Position numbers and translations under genes: made by a program | Assembly: GCA_937928775.1 (NCBI GenBank) | Contig: CALFVI010000015.1 | Span: forward strand, 1 to 64,000 | Direction: 5' to 3' | DNA length: 64,000 nucleotides | Source of the DNA: an uncultured Elioraea sp. | GTDB taxonomy: Bacteria > Pseudomonadota > Alphaproteobacteria > Acetobacterales > Acetobacteraceae | Shown here: positions 36,049-44,610 of the stretch, piece after piece | How the letters are laid out: each line of letters starts with the position of its first letter | Position numbering within the stretch: the first letter of the stretch is position 1 | Notes under the pieces: generated by a model | Database searches by the model: none | Told to the model about the DNA's origin: nothing | What the model saw: the letters and a program-made list of their open reading frames with translations, nothing else

Positions 36049-38762
36049 CAGGCGCCTCCCTCCTCTGCATCCTCGATCACGGGAAAGACGGAGACGACAT
36101 GCTCGTCGTCCTCGATGCGGAAAAGCGTTACGCCCTGGGTGGCGCGGCCAGCGATGCGGATCTCGTCGACGGGAATGCGGATGGTGCGGCCCTTGTCGGT
36201 GGCGAGCATAAGCTGATCGCCCGCCCGCACCGGGAAGGCGGCGACTGCGGCCCCGCCGTTCTTCGCGGTCAGGGCGATGCCGGTAATGCCCTGCCCGCCC
36301 CGGCCCGTGATCCGATACTCGTAGGCCGAACTTCGCTTGCCGTAGCCGCCCGCGGTGACGGTCAGCACGAACTCCTCCTCCCGCTCGAGCTCCGCATAGC
36401 GTTCCGGCGACAGCACGATCTCTGCCGCCGGCTCGGCCTCCTCCTCCGCGGCGGCCGCTTCGTCGGCGTCGGTCCCGCGCCGTTTCGCATTTGCAATCCT
36501 CAGATAGGCAGCGCGCTCCTCGGCCGAGGCCGCGACGTGACGCAGCACGGAGAGGCTGATCACCTCGTCTCCCTCGGTGAGCCTGATCCCCCGCACCCCG
36601 GTCGAGGTACGACCTGAGAAGACGCGGAGCTCGTCGGCGACAGGAAAGCGAATGGCACGGCCCTGACGGGTGACGAGCAGCACGTCATCGCCCTCGCGCA
36701 CAGCCTGCACGCCGATCAGACGCTCCTTGCCCTCGAGCTTCATCGCGATCAGGCCTGAGGCACGCACGTTGCGGAAATCCGACAAGCGATTGCGCCGCAC
36801 ATTGCCGGCGGAGGTGGCAAACACCGCATAGAGCTTGTCCCAAAGGGTCTCGTCCGCCGGCAGTGGCAGCACGGCGGTGATCGTCTCGTCCGCAGCGAGC
36901 CCGCCGAGCAGCTGGCGGATGTTGCGCCCCTTCGCCTGCGGTACGGCTTCAGGCAAACGCCACACCTTGAGGCGGTAGGCCATGCCGCGTGAGGTGAAGA
37001 ACAGCACCTCGTCATGCGTGTTGGCGACGAAGATCCGGGTGACCGCATCCTCTTCGCGCGTGGCCATGCCGCTTCGGCCCTTGCCGCCGCGGCGCTGTTC
37101 GCGGAAGGCGGAGAGGGGGACTCGCTTGATGAAGCCCTCGCGGGTGAGGGTGACCACCATCTGCGCGGATTCGATCAGGCTCTCGTCATCGAGTTCGACC
37201 TCCGCCTCCTCGATGGTGGTGCGGCGGGCGGAGGCGTGGGCGGCGCGGATGGCAAGCAGGTCCTCGCGGATGGCGGCAAGACGCGCGGAGCGCGAGGAGA
37301 GCAGGCCCAAGAGGCGCTCGATCTCGGCGCCGAGGCCCTTGAGTTCCTCGGCGATCTTGTCGCGTTCGAGCCCGGTCAGCCTCTGCAGGCGAAGGTCGAG
37401 AATGGCGCGGGCCTGCGCCTCGGTGAGGCGAATGGTGCCGTCAGGGCCGAGCGCGTTGGCGGGGTCATCGACGAGGGCGACCAAGGGCGCGAGATCGGCG
37501 CCCGGCCAGGCGCGGCCCATCAGCGCCTCGCGCGCCTCCTGGGCGTCCTTGGCCGCCCGGATGAGCGCGATCACCTCGTCGATGTTGGCGACCGCCACCG
37601 CGAGCCCAATCAGCGCGTGCGCACGCTCGCGCGCCTTGGCCAGCTGATGCCGGCTGCGGCGGATCAGCACCTCGTCACGGAAGGCGAGGAAGGCTTCGAG
37701 GATCGCCTTCAGTCCCATCTGCTCAGGTCGCCCGCCGGCGAGGGCGAGCATCTGCACTGGAAACGAGGTCTGCAGCCGGGTGAAGCGATAGAGCTGGTTG
37801 AGCACGATCTCGGCGTTCGCCTCGCGTCGCACCTCGATCACCACGCGCACGCCCTCGCGGTCGGATTCGTCGCGGATGTCACTGATGCCCTCGATCCTCT
37901 TCTCGCGTACAAGGTCGGCGATCTGGGCGAGGAGGTCGGCCTTGTTCACCTGGTAGGGGATTTCGGTGATGATGATTGCCTCGCGCTCGCGCTTGATGTT
38001 CTCGATGTGGGCGCGGGCGCGCACGGTCAGGGAGCCGCGCCCCGTCTCGTAAGCGGAACGGATGGCGTTGCGGCCGAGGATGATGCCGCCGGTGGGGAAA
38101 TCGGGCCCCGGTAGCCGTTCCATCAGAGCATCGAGCGAGACGGCCGGGTTGTCGATCAGCAACAGGGTGGCGTCGATCACTTCGGCGAGGTTGTGGGTGG
38201 GGATCGAGGTCGCCATGCCGACCGCGATGCCGTTTGCGCCGTTGACGAGCAGGTTGGGAAAGGCAGCTGGCAGGACGCGCGGCTCTTTGGCGCTCTCGTC
38301 GTAGTTGGGTTGGAAATCGACGGTGTCCTCGTCGATGCCGTCGAGCAGGAGGAGAGCGGCGGGAGCGAGGCGCACCTCGGTGTAGCGCATGGCGGCGGGA
38401 GGATCGCCGTCCATCGAGCCGAAATTGCCCTGCCCGTCGATCAGCGGAAGGCGCATGGCGAAGGGCTGCGCCATCCGCACCATCGCGTCGTAGATCGCAG
38501 CGTCGCCGTGCGGATGGTACTTGCCCATCACATCGCCCACCACGCGGGCGGACTTTCGGTGCGGCTTGTCGGGCCCGTAGCCCGCCTCATACATGGCGAA
38601 CAGGATGCGGCGATGCACAGGTTTCAAGCCGTCGCGCACATCGGGCAGGGCGCGCGCGACGATGACGCTCATCGCATAGTCGAGGTAGGAGCGGCGCATC
38701 TCCTCCTCGAGCAAGACGGGCTTGATCGCGTCGCCGCGCTGGGTCTCGGTCTCGTTCGTCAC
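36048..38762 (-). CDS. gyrA: DNA gyrase subunit A
   Basis: The product is a 904-residue type IIA topoisomerase subunit. The breakage-reunion domain contains the catalytic tyrosine in [10 protein letters not shown]. The quinolone-binding helix reads [17 protein letters not shown], with Ala at the position equivalent to E. coli Ser83. The C-terminal beta-pinwheel carries the GyrA box QRRGGKGR. It works with GyrB, not in this window, to introduce negative supercoils. Confidence 0.97.
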   Translation of the reverse strand: MTNETETQRGDAIKPVLLEEEMRRSYLDYAMSVIVARALPDVRDGLKPVHRRILFAMYEAGYGPDKPHRKSARVVGDVMGKYHPHGDAAIYDAMVRMAQPFAMRLPLIDGQGNFGSMDGDPPAAMRYTEVRLAPAALLLLDGIDEDTVDFQPNYDESAKEPRVLPAAFPNLLVNGANGIAVGMATSIPTHNLAEVIDATLLLIDNPAVSLDALMERLPGPDFPTGGIILGRNAIRSAYETGRGSLTVRARAHIENIKREREAIIITEIPYQVNKADLLAQIADLVREKRIEGISDIRDESDREGVRVVIEVRREANAEIVLNQLYRFTRLQTSFPVQMLALAGGRPEQMGLKAILEAFLAFRDEVLIRRSRHQLAKARERAHALIGLAVAVANIDEVIALIRAAKDAQEAREALMGRAWPGADLAPLVALVDDPANALGPDGTIRLTEAQARAILDLRLQRLTGLERDKIAEELKGLGAEIERLLGLLSSRSARLAAIREDLLAIRAAHASARRTTIEEAEVELDDESLIESAQMVVTLTREGFIKRVPLSAFREQRRGGKGRSGMATREEDAVTRIFVANTHDEVLFFTSRGMAYRLKVWRLPEAVPQAKGRNIRQLLGGLAADETITAVLPLPADETLWDKLYAVFATSAGNVRRNRLSDFRNVRASGLIAMKLEGKERLIGVQAVREGDDVLLVTRQGRAIRFPVADELRVFSGRTSTGVRGIRLTEGDEVISLSVLRHVAASAEERAAYLRIANAKRRGTDADEAAAAEEEAEPAAEIVLSPERYAELEREEEFVLTVTAGGYGKRSSAYEYRITGRGGQGITGIALTAKNGGAAVAAFPVRAGDQLMLATDKGRTIRIPVDEIRIAGRATQGVTLFRIEDDEHVVSVFPVIEDAEEGGA

Positions 38763-38825
38763 CTGGCGTTTTCCGTCTTCGCGCGGAGGAAGTTAGCCGA
38801 TCGTTATGGTGCACCGCAACAAAAG

Positions 38826-40850
38826 TCAGGACTCGGGGATGCCCGCCTCGCGCAGACCGCGGGCGTAGAGGGCTCGGTCGTCCTCGCGCATGAAGGGAGC
38901 GGAGGCAAGGAATCGTTCGACCGAAAAACCTGGCTCGATGGCGAGCAAGCGCTCTGCTGCCGCTTCTGCCTCCGGCTTGCGGCCGGCCAGGGCGAGTGCC
39001 GCCACATAGGGCTTCCAGGCTGCGGACAGGCCGGGATGGACTTCGGTCAACTGGCGCCCGAGTTCGATCGCCTGCTCATATCGGCCGGAGAGCAGGTAGG
39101 CGATCTCGAGCGCGACGTCGAAGAAGAAGGCATGCGGGTCAAGCGGTGAGAGGCGACGATAGCGGAGGATGCGGCGCAGCGCCTCCTCCTGGTCGCCGGC
39201 ATAGGCGTAGGCGACACCAGAGAGCGCCCAGGCCATCGGAAGATTGGGGTTGAGGCTGATCGCGCGCTCGTGCAGAGCCAGGGCTTCATCGAGCCGTCGG
39301 TGCAGGTAGGCGCGCACATGGCCTGCAATGGCGAAGGCGCGAGCATCCTGCGGGTCGAGCAAAATCGCGCGTTCCGCAAGGCGGCCGGCGCGTGCCATCG
39401 CGTCCGCCTGGTCTGGCGCCCAGCCCTGTCCGACATAGAAAATGTGCCAGTAGGCATACCAGGCATGCGCCGCGGCGTCGTCCGGTTCACGGGCGATCGC
39501 CTCTTCCAGCATTTCTCCGGCCTTGAGAAAGCTCTCCTTCTCGAGGCGGTAGATGGCCGGAATGGCGGAGAGAACGAGGGCATAGGCCGAGGCATCACGG
39601 CCGGGCGCAACGGCGGCGCGGCGGGCCTCGATGAGGAGGATTTCGGGGTCGATGCGGGCGACCACCGCGGCGGCGATCTCGTCCTGCAGGGCGAGGAGGT
39701 CGGCGGCGGGCTGGTCGAAGCGCTGCGCCCACACCACCTCGCCGCCGGCCTTTAGGTCGAGCAGACGCAAGGAGACGCGGACGCGCACCTCGTCGCGCTG
39801 GACCGTGCCGGTGAGGAGGAAGTCGAGGTCGAGCGCGGCGCGCAGCGCCTCAAGATCCGAGGCCGTTTCGCCATGGCGGGCGAGCGAGGCGGAGGAGACG
39901 ACAGCGATCCACCGGAAGCGGGCGAGCGCGGTGGTGATCTCCTCTGCGAGCCCGATGGCGAAGTCGGCCTCGGCGGCGTTGCCCAGGGCGCGCAGGGGAG
40001 CGACACCGAGTCGGGCTCCGCGCATCACGGATCGCTTGGACTGCACCCTGACCTCGGCGGAGGGCTGGGCGCGGCGGTCTGGGTCGGTGCCGAGGCGCAG
40101 GCTTTCGGCGAGCGCCAGGGTTTCTGCCGAGGGGGTGGCCTTGAGCAGACGAGCGAGAGCGCTGCGGCAGGATTCGAAGGCTTCCAGGGCACGGCTTCGC
40201 TCGCCGCGCGCGGCATACCCCTCCATCAACACCCGCCACGCGCCTTCGTGTGCCTCATCGAGAGACACAAGCCGGCGGGCGGTCTCAAGCCGCTGCTCCG
40301 GATCGGTAACAGTGTCGAGCAGACGTTCTATCGCGGAGCGCACGCGGTCGCGAAAGGCGCGGCGTTCTACGGCGAGCCAGGCGTCCATCGCCGGATCCAG
40401 CCCCTCGAGCCCCTCAAGCAGCGTGCCGTCGAGAAGATCGAGAAACGCGGCCGACATCGGTTCGCTGCGGACGACTTGCAGGGCATCGACCCAGACCGCA
40501 TCCGCATCCAGCCACACCTTGTCGCGATCGGCGTGCAGAAGCGCCGGGCCGCAGGGGGTGAGCGCGAGCGACAGTTCGTGCAACGCCTGCCTGAGCGAGG
40601 CCCGCGCCTGTTCGCGCTCGCGGGTGGACCACAAGAGGCTGGAGAGTTTTTGCCGCGGCACGGGATGCGGCGCAGCAAGGCCCAGGATTGCCAGCACAGC
40701 CCTGGTCTTGCGCACCCGGGGCAAAACCCGTTCGCTCGACACGCTCCATGCGTCCATGACGCCAATCAGCTTCAGGCGAAGCCGCAGGGCCGACGAGGTG
40801 GGCAGATCACCCACACGGATGTCTGGCATCGAAGCGGGAAGCGTGATCAT
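38826..40850 (-). CDS. SARP/BTAD-type regulator with TolB-like and TPR domains
   Basis: The product is 674 residues. Residues about 20-125 are an AfsR/SARP-like winged helix (LPRVRKTRAVLAILGLAAPHPVPRQKL...EQARASLRQALHELSLAL). About 140-260 is a bacterial transcriptional activation domain of helical repeats. About 280-390 is a TolB-like/adenylate-cyclase-associated domain (VAPLRALGNAAEADFAIGLAEEITTALARF). The rest is TPR repeats (MAWALSGVAYAYAGDQEEALRR). There is no membrane segment. It is transcribed divergently from the 18-residue-repeat peptide gene across a 347-base gap, making it the obvious candidate regulator. The start could also be Met8 (MPDIRVGDL). Confidence 0.88.
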   Translation of the reverse strand: MITLPASMPDIRVGDLPTSSALRLRLKLIGVMDAWSVSSERVLPRVRKTRAVLAILGLAAPHPVPRQKLSSLLWSTREREQARASLRQALHELSLALTPCGPALLHADRDKVWLDADAVWVDALQVVRSEPMSAAFLDLLDGTLLEGLEGLDPAMDAWLAVERRAFRDRVRSAIERLLDTVTDPEQRLETARRLVSLDEAHEGAWRVLMEGYAARGERSRALEAFESCRSALARLLKATPSAETLALAESLRLGTDPDRRAQPSAEVRVQSKRSVMRGARLGVAPLRALGNAAEADFAIGLAEEITTALARFRWIAVVSSASLARHGETASDLEALRAALDLDFLLTGTVQRDEVRVRVSLRLLDLKAGGEVVWAQRFDQPAADLLALQDEIAAAVVARIDPEILLIEARRAAVAPGRDASAYALVLSAIPAIYRLEKESFLKAGEMLEEAIAREPDDAAAHAWYAYWHIFYVGQGWAPDQADAMARAGRLAERAILLDPQDARAFAIAGHVRAYLHRRLDEALALHERAISLNPNLPMAWALSGVAYAYAGDQEEALRRILRYRRLSPLDPHAFFFDVALEIAYLLSGRYEQAIELGRQLTEVHPGLSAAWKPYVAALALAGRKPEAEAAAERLLAIEPGFSVERFLASAPFMREDDRALYARGLREAGIPES

Positions 40851-41197
40851 GATGCGCCACGAACTGACGTTAACCGAGCCTGAAGGATTTGCACCATCTT
40901 ATCCAGGGCATGCAGACGATCGCTTGCACGCCAAGGACCGAGGGGGAGCGGATGGTTGACGCTGCACGCGCGGCACACCTGCTGGCCCGGGCGGCGGCGT
41001 TGCCTCGCAGCTCGCTTCTGTCGTGCCTAGGACAAAACTCTTGCAATAGGCCAAATATCCTAATACAGTTTGGCAACCCGGCGGGAAAGACTGCCCCGCT
41101 GGCCTGCCGCCTCCGCCCGAGCCGACCGCCCCTCACGCCGTCGGCGCCTGGAACAAAGCAGGAACACGCAGTCGAGAGACGAACGAAGGAGATCACC
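40851..41197. promoter_or_regulatory. Divergent intergenic region of regulator and repeat-peptide gene
   Basis: This 347-base gap has no convincing gene. It contains an unusually AT-rich patch around 41030-41075, flanked by ordinary GC-rich sequence. SARP proteins typically bind heptamer direct repeats upstream of targets; I could not identify a clear repeat pair by eye. The ORF-track extension of the repeat gene into this gap lacks coding character. Confidence 0.5.
41041..41069 (+). promoter_or_regulatory. Candidate sigma-70-type promoter for the repeat-peptide gene
   Basis: TTGCAA and TACAGT are separated by 17 bases in the AT-rich patch. This fits a housekeeping promoter and would give a leader of about 120 bases before the ATG at 41198. 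Predicted by eye only. Confidence 0.35.
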
Positions 41198-41503
41198 ATG
41201 ACCACCGCCCTCACCGCCTCTCCGACGCAGGACTCCCGCACGGTCCGCCTCGGAGGCATGGCCCCGGCGCTCAAGCCCATCGCAGATGCAGGCTCCGTCC
41301 GCCTCGGAGGCATGGCCCCTGCGCTCAAGCCCATCGCAGATGCAGGCTCCGTCCGCCTCGGCGGCATGGCCCCGGCGCTCAAGCCCATCGCAGATGCCGG
41401 CTCCGTCCGCCTCGGCGGCATGGCCCCGGCGCTGAAGCCCATCGCAGATGCAGGCTCCGTCCGCCTCGGCGGCATGGCCCCGGCGCTCCGCCGCGCTGCC
41501 TGA
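41198..41503 (+). CDS. Tandem 18-residue-repeat protein (possible multi-core peptide precursor)
   Basis: The product is 101 residues. An AAGGAG ribosome binding site lies seven bases before the ATG. A 15-residue leader (MTTALTASPTQDSRT) is followed by four perfect copies of VRLGGMAPALKPIADAGS and a partial fifth copy ending VRLGGMAPALRRAA. There is no Cys, no membrane segment and no export signal. The copies differ at a handful of bases (for example GGA/GGC, CCG/CCT, CTC/CTG, GCA/GCC), all silent in this frame. I know of no named family. A precursor cut at the repeated LGG, a structural repeat, or a regulatory decoy are all possible. No modification enzyme or exporter is adjacent. The divergent SARP-TPR gene is its likely regulator. 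Confidence 0.8.
   Translation: MTTALTASPTQDSRTVRLGGMAPALKPIADAGSVRLGGMAPALKPIADAGSVRLGGMAPALKPIADAGSVRLGGMAPALKPIADAGSVRLGGMAPALRRAA
41243..41500 (+). repeat. 54-bp tandem repeat, four full copies plus a partial fifth
   Basis: Units start at 41243, 41297, 41351, 41405 and 41459 (the last 42 bases long). Units are near-identical and encode VRLGGMAPALKPIADAGS. There are no spacers, so this is not a CRISPR array. Repeat length is a multiple of three, which explains the parallel repeats seen in every reading frame. Confidence 0.97.
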
Positions 41504-41529
41504 TCCTTCAGACAGCCGCCTTGAAACAG

Positions 41530-41554
41530 CCCCGCCCGCAAAGCGCGGGCGGGG
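41530..41554 (+). terminator. Strong stem-loop after the repeat-peptide gene
   Basis: CCCCGCCCGC-AAAGC-GCGGGCGGGG is a perfect 10-bp stem 27 bases past the stop codon. It lacks a T-run but is the most likely transcript end and supports the peptide gene being monocistronic. Confidence 0.6.
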
Positions 41555-42579
41555 TCCTCGGACACGACACGATCGGCGGCCGCGCGGCGTTGATACCACG
41601 GCCATGCTCACATCACTGCGGACAGCAGGCTGCGTGCAGTCTCGGCGGAGGGCGTTTGGCGTGGCCGCAAACGACCTTCCCCTCTCGGCCCTATTCGACG
41701 ACGCAGCGGCGACCTTCAGCAGAAGCGTTCGACACTGCGCTCATCGTTCTCAGCCCCTCTGAGGTTCGGTCTGATCCTCACCTTTTCACGTCAGGGCCGA
41801 TGGTCCGCGCCGGCCTCGGTCGCGGCGGGTGTGATCGGAACGAAGGAGGCGTGTGCGCGTCGGCGGTATCTAGAGGCGACGCGGACCGCTCCCCACCGCA
41901 ACCGAACATGATCTCGACGCGCAGGCGTTGCAGATACATTCTGCGCCGTGGCGAGTGCCGCGCTCTTCTTCGCCAGGAAGCAGAACAAGCGGCCGTCTCT
42001 GTACCCCCTGGAGGACCTGGCGGTCTCCGTCGCAGACACCGTGCAGGTCAAAATTCAGCCCGTTCCTGAAATTCTGTGATGGTGCACAGCGGCCCCCTGT
42101 GCGCAGACGCGCCGCTGACGACGATGCTCCTCGAGATGGGCAGCATCGAGGACGCGCCGCACGAATTCGCTCCATTCGACTAGCACATCGAGGAAGATGC
42201 ACGAGCACGCGCGCGCGGATCCAGGGGACGAGACATTCGCACAGCGACGTCTGTCGACCGCACGCGGAAGAGAAAACCACGCAAACCGAAGCCCCGCCTT
42301 GAGATTGAAAAAGGCCCACCGACGGCACGCACTGATCCTTCACCCGCGGGATGCCGCGTCAGCCGAATGCACAGTCAGCTCCCTTCGTCCCGCTCCGCCA
42401 GTTCGACGGCCGCGGAAGGTTTCGCACGTTGGGAGATCCGGTCGTGGCGAGGGTTCTCCCGAGAACGAGACGTGGGCGCAGCAAGCCCGCTTGGGCGGGC
42501 GAAAGCAGGACCCAGACAGGAGCAGCCCCCTGTCGCTTCGGGCGGTCGACTCGGATTGAGGATTTGGCGGCTGTGACCG
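41555..42579. other. Degenerate accessory DNA without a convincing intact gene
   Basis: About 1 kb with only short, overlapping ORFs on both strands and no recognisable domain. One stretch on the plus strand (about 41948-42079) reads like a coding fragment (ALFFARKQNKRPSLYPLEDL ... ending VPEIL) but has an in-frame stop just upstream at 41909. A second short frame (MVHSGPLCADAPLTTMLLEM, 42079-42183) follows it at once. These look like debris of a lost gene. I see nothing else identifiable. Confidence 0.6.
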
Positions 42580-43485
42580 CACGGGTCTTGCGCTCGTGCA
42601 AGCCGCTGTGACTGTCCATGGTGTTCTGGACTCAAAACGAGACGATGCAGCGCTGCAGGACGCGGATAGCGTCTTGCCCGAGCCTCCCCGCGGGCGCTGC
42701 CGCACGTGACGGTCTTCACGCAAGCCTTGCAGCGCCGTTCCTCTGAGGATCGCAGACGCACGTGCTTCAGGCGGCGAGGTTCAGCGCGATGGCGAAGTCC
42801 ATTGTCTCGCCACCGGTGCAGGCGGAGCCGTATCGGCGCGGGAAGAGACAGGCTTCGGGGCGCTTTGGGCACGACATGCCCTGCCCTGGAGTCGTGCATC
42901 AGGTCGCGGATCATCCTGCCGAACACGTCGCCGCCTGAGGTGCCGAGGGAAAGCCATCACCCCGCGGTCAGGGGCGTCGCGAGCGAAGGCGACGCAGACA
43001 CCCTCGCGGCGCCAGCAGGGGATGTCGAAGCGGTCCGACGAGCGGGGCCGGCTCGATGCTGCGGCGACGACGGTGCCTTCGTACGCGCGGATGATGTCCG
43101 GTTCGAGCAGGACTCTCGACAGGCATGAAGCCTGACGTAGGACGCGAAAGCCGCGGTTGTGATTGTGCTGTGGCTTGCACGGGCTCCAGCCGTTGCTGCC
43201 CTCTAGCGCCGCGACGGGGCCATGGCTGGACGTCAAGCGCGCCTCAGTGACGGCATGGATCTCGGCCAGCACAGCCTTGTCGTCGGCGTAACGATGTGGG
43301 TCGCGACACGGCTGTTTGGCACCACCTTCTGGTCAGTTCTGACCGCCGCCTGCCCATCCTCGTTCCCGCGCCAAGCCGGCGGCGCCACCACCCGAGCCGG
43401 ACGCCCTGCATCCGCGCGCTGGCAGAGCCTGCGATGCCGGGCGGCATGGGCTGCTCGACCAGTCGCACAAGGTCCTCGGCCATGT
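42580..43485 (-). pseudogene. Remnant of an IS3-family transposase (orfA and orfB), multiply frameshifted
   Basis: Reading the minus strand across frames recovers the IS3 orfB order. LAEIHAVTEARLTSSHGPVA matches the HTH_21-type EIxAVTxARPTYGYRRVA. NHNRGFRVLRQAS matches NHKRVYRLLRxxG, and SSDRFDIPCW...EGVCVAFARDAPDRGVMAF matches CSDxFEIxCWNGEVVRVAFAxDxxDREIxxW. After a frameshift come TSGGDVFGRMIRDLMHDS and, in another frame, GSACTGGETMDFAIALNLAA (DNGSAYTARET-like), then NTMDSHSGLHERKTR (YNxVHPHSGL). Upstream, VRLVEQPMPPG...WWRRRLGAG resembles an orfA helix-turn-helix. Frame changes and stops show it is dead. Ends are not defined. Confidence 0.75.
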
Positions 43486-43800
43486 CGCGGCGACGGCGGC
43501 GAATGCCGCTGCGGGCATCACCACGTTCGCCGAGCGGCGATACAAACAGGGGCCCAGAGCTGCACTTGGGCCCTCATGCCCATGCTGCACCTTAGCCTGA
43601 TGGATCGCCGCCTCACGAACGTTCCGGAGATCTTCCGGCCGCGTCCCGAACACCGAGGCGAAAGCGTAGCGCGAGGTCTCTGCCGTGCGCCAGACGCTGC
43701 CGCCTCGCTACCCTACCCGTTTGCGAGGCCTGACCCCGACGTTCGCGAGCCGTCGCGCTGTCGAGGCGACCGTCGGGGACTGAACGTCGCCGCGCTTTCA
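43486..43800. other. Gap between IS remnant and cheR
   Basis: About 315 bases with only overlapping low-quality ORFs on both strands. No domain, RNA or clear repeat recognised. Probably further insertion debris and the 3' flank of the che operon. Confidence 0.5.
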
Positions 43801-44610
43801 TCAGGCGAGAGCGTAAGCCGAACGCGCCCCGTCGACTGGCACAAACCGCGTACTGACGCCTAGAACCGTCTCGGCCCCACCGAGATACAGCACGCCATCC
43901 TTGGCGAGGACAGCGGCAATGTTGTCGAGCACACGCGCCTTGGTCGGTGCATCGAAGTAGATGAGAACGTTGCGCACCAGAACGACATCGAAGCGTCCGA
44001 GCGGAGTCGGTGGATGGAGCAAGTTCCACTCACGGAACGAGACCATTGAGCGGACATCCTCCTTCAGAACCCACTCACTACCATCCTTTTGGAAATACTT
44101 CATCAACAGCGCAATTGGGAGGCCGCGTTGTACCTCGAATTGTGAGAAGCGGCCCGCTGCGGCGCGCCGCAGCACATCGCGAGACAGATCGGTGGCAAGG
44201 ATCTCGACACGGCAGCCACCGAGGGCTGGGGCGATTTCCTTGGCGGTCATCGCCACCGAATAAGGCTCCTGGCCGGTGCTGCACGCCGCCGACCACACTC
44301 GGATGGTGCCGCGCGGCCCACGCGCCGCGGCAAGCCGCGGCAGTACCTCGTTACGAAGATGCTCGAACGGCTTGCCATCCCGAAAAAACAGCGTCTCGTT
44401 GGTCGTCATCAGCTCGACCACCTCGTCGGCAATCGGCCCCGACAAAGCGGACTTGACCTTTGCAACGAGTGCGTTCAGGTCGGCACACCCTTCCCGGCGC
44501 ATCAGCGGGGCGAGCCTTGTTTCGACCAAGTACATTTTGTCAGGCGTCAGCACGATGCCTGAGCGATTCTGCAAAAATTCAGCAAGGGCGCTGAAGGAAG
44601 CGGCGTTCAT
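43801..44610 (-). CDS. cheR: Chemotaxis protein methyltransferase CheR
   Basis: The product is 269 residues from ATG 44610, overlapping the cheB stop (ATGA); the track start is eight codons earlier. The N-terminal helical domain includes MTTNETLFFRDGKPFEHL. The SAM-binding domain includes IRVWSAACSTGQEPYSVAM, EILATDLSRDVL and FDVVLVRNVLIYFD. It methylates receptor glutamates. Last gene of the che operon, bordering the decayed island. Confidence 0.96.
   Translation of the reverse strand: MNAASFSALAEFLQNRSGIVLTPDKMYLVETRLAPLMRREGCADLNALVAKVKSALSGPIADEVVELMTTNETLFFRDGKPFEHLRNEVLPRLAAARGPRGTIRVWSAACSTGQEPYSVAMTAKEIAPALGGCRVEILATDLSRDVLRRAAAGRFSQFEVQRGLPIALLMKYFQKDGSEWVLKEDVRSMVSFREWNLLHPPTPLGRFDVVLVRNVLIYFDAPTKARVLDNIAAVLAKDGVLYLGGAETVLGVSTRFVPVDGARSAYALA

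Noticed and set aside
40889-41197. N-terminal extension of the repeat protein to 204 residues
   Set aside because: The extension crosses the AT-rich promoter-like patch and lacks coding character; the AAGGAG-supported ATG at 41198 is preferred.
41243-41500. CRISPR array
   Set aside because: Regularly repeated units but contiguous, with no spacers and a clear open reading frame.
40870-41611. Two minus-strand repeat ORFs (SAGAMPPRRTEPASAMGL and RRGHAAEADGACICDGLE types)
   Set aside because: The 54-bp repeat is a multiple of three, so every frame repeats. Substitutions between units change residues in these frames but are silent in the plus frame, and no ribosome binding site supports them.
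42351-42926. Overlapping ORFs of 60-190 residues on both strands
   Set aside because: None has family-like motifs in one frame; the transposase similarity only appears when frames are joined, so these are fragments, not genes.
43222-43863. 213-residue plus-strand ORF next to cheR
   Set aside because: It is antisense to the IS3 remnant and overlaps the cheR end; no domain recognised.
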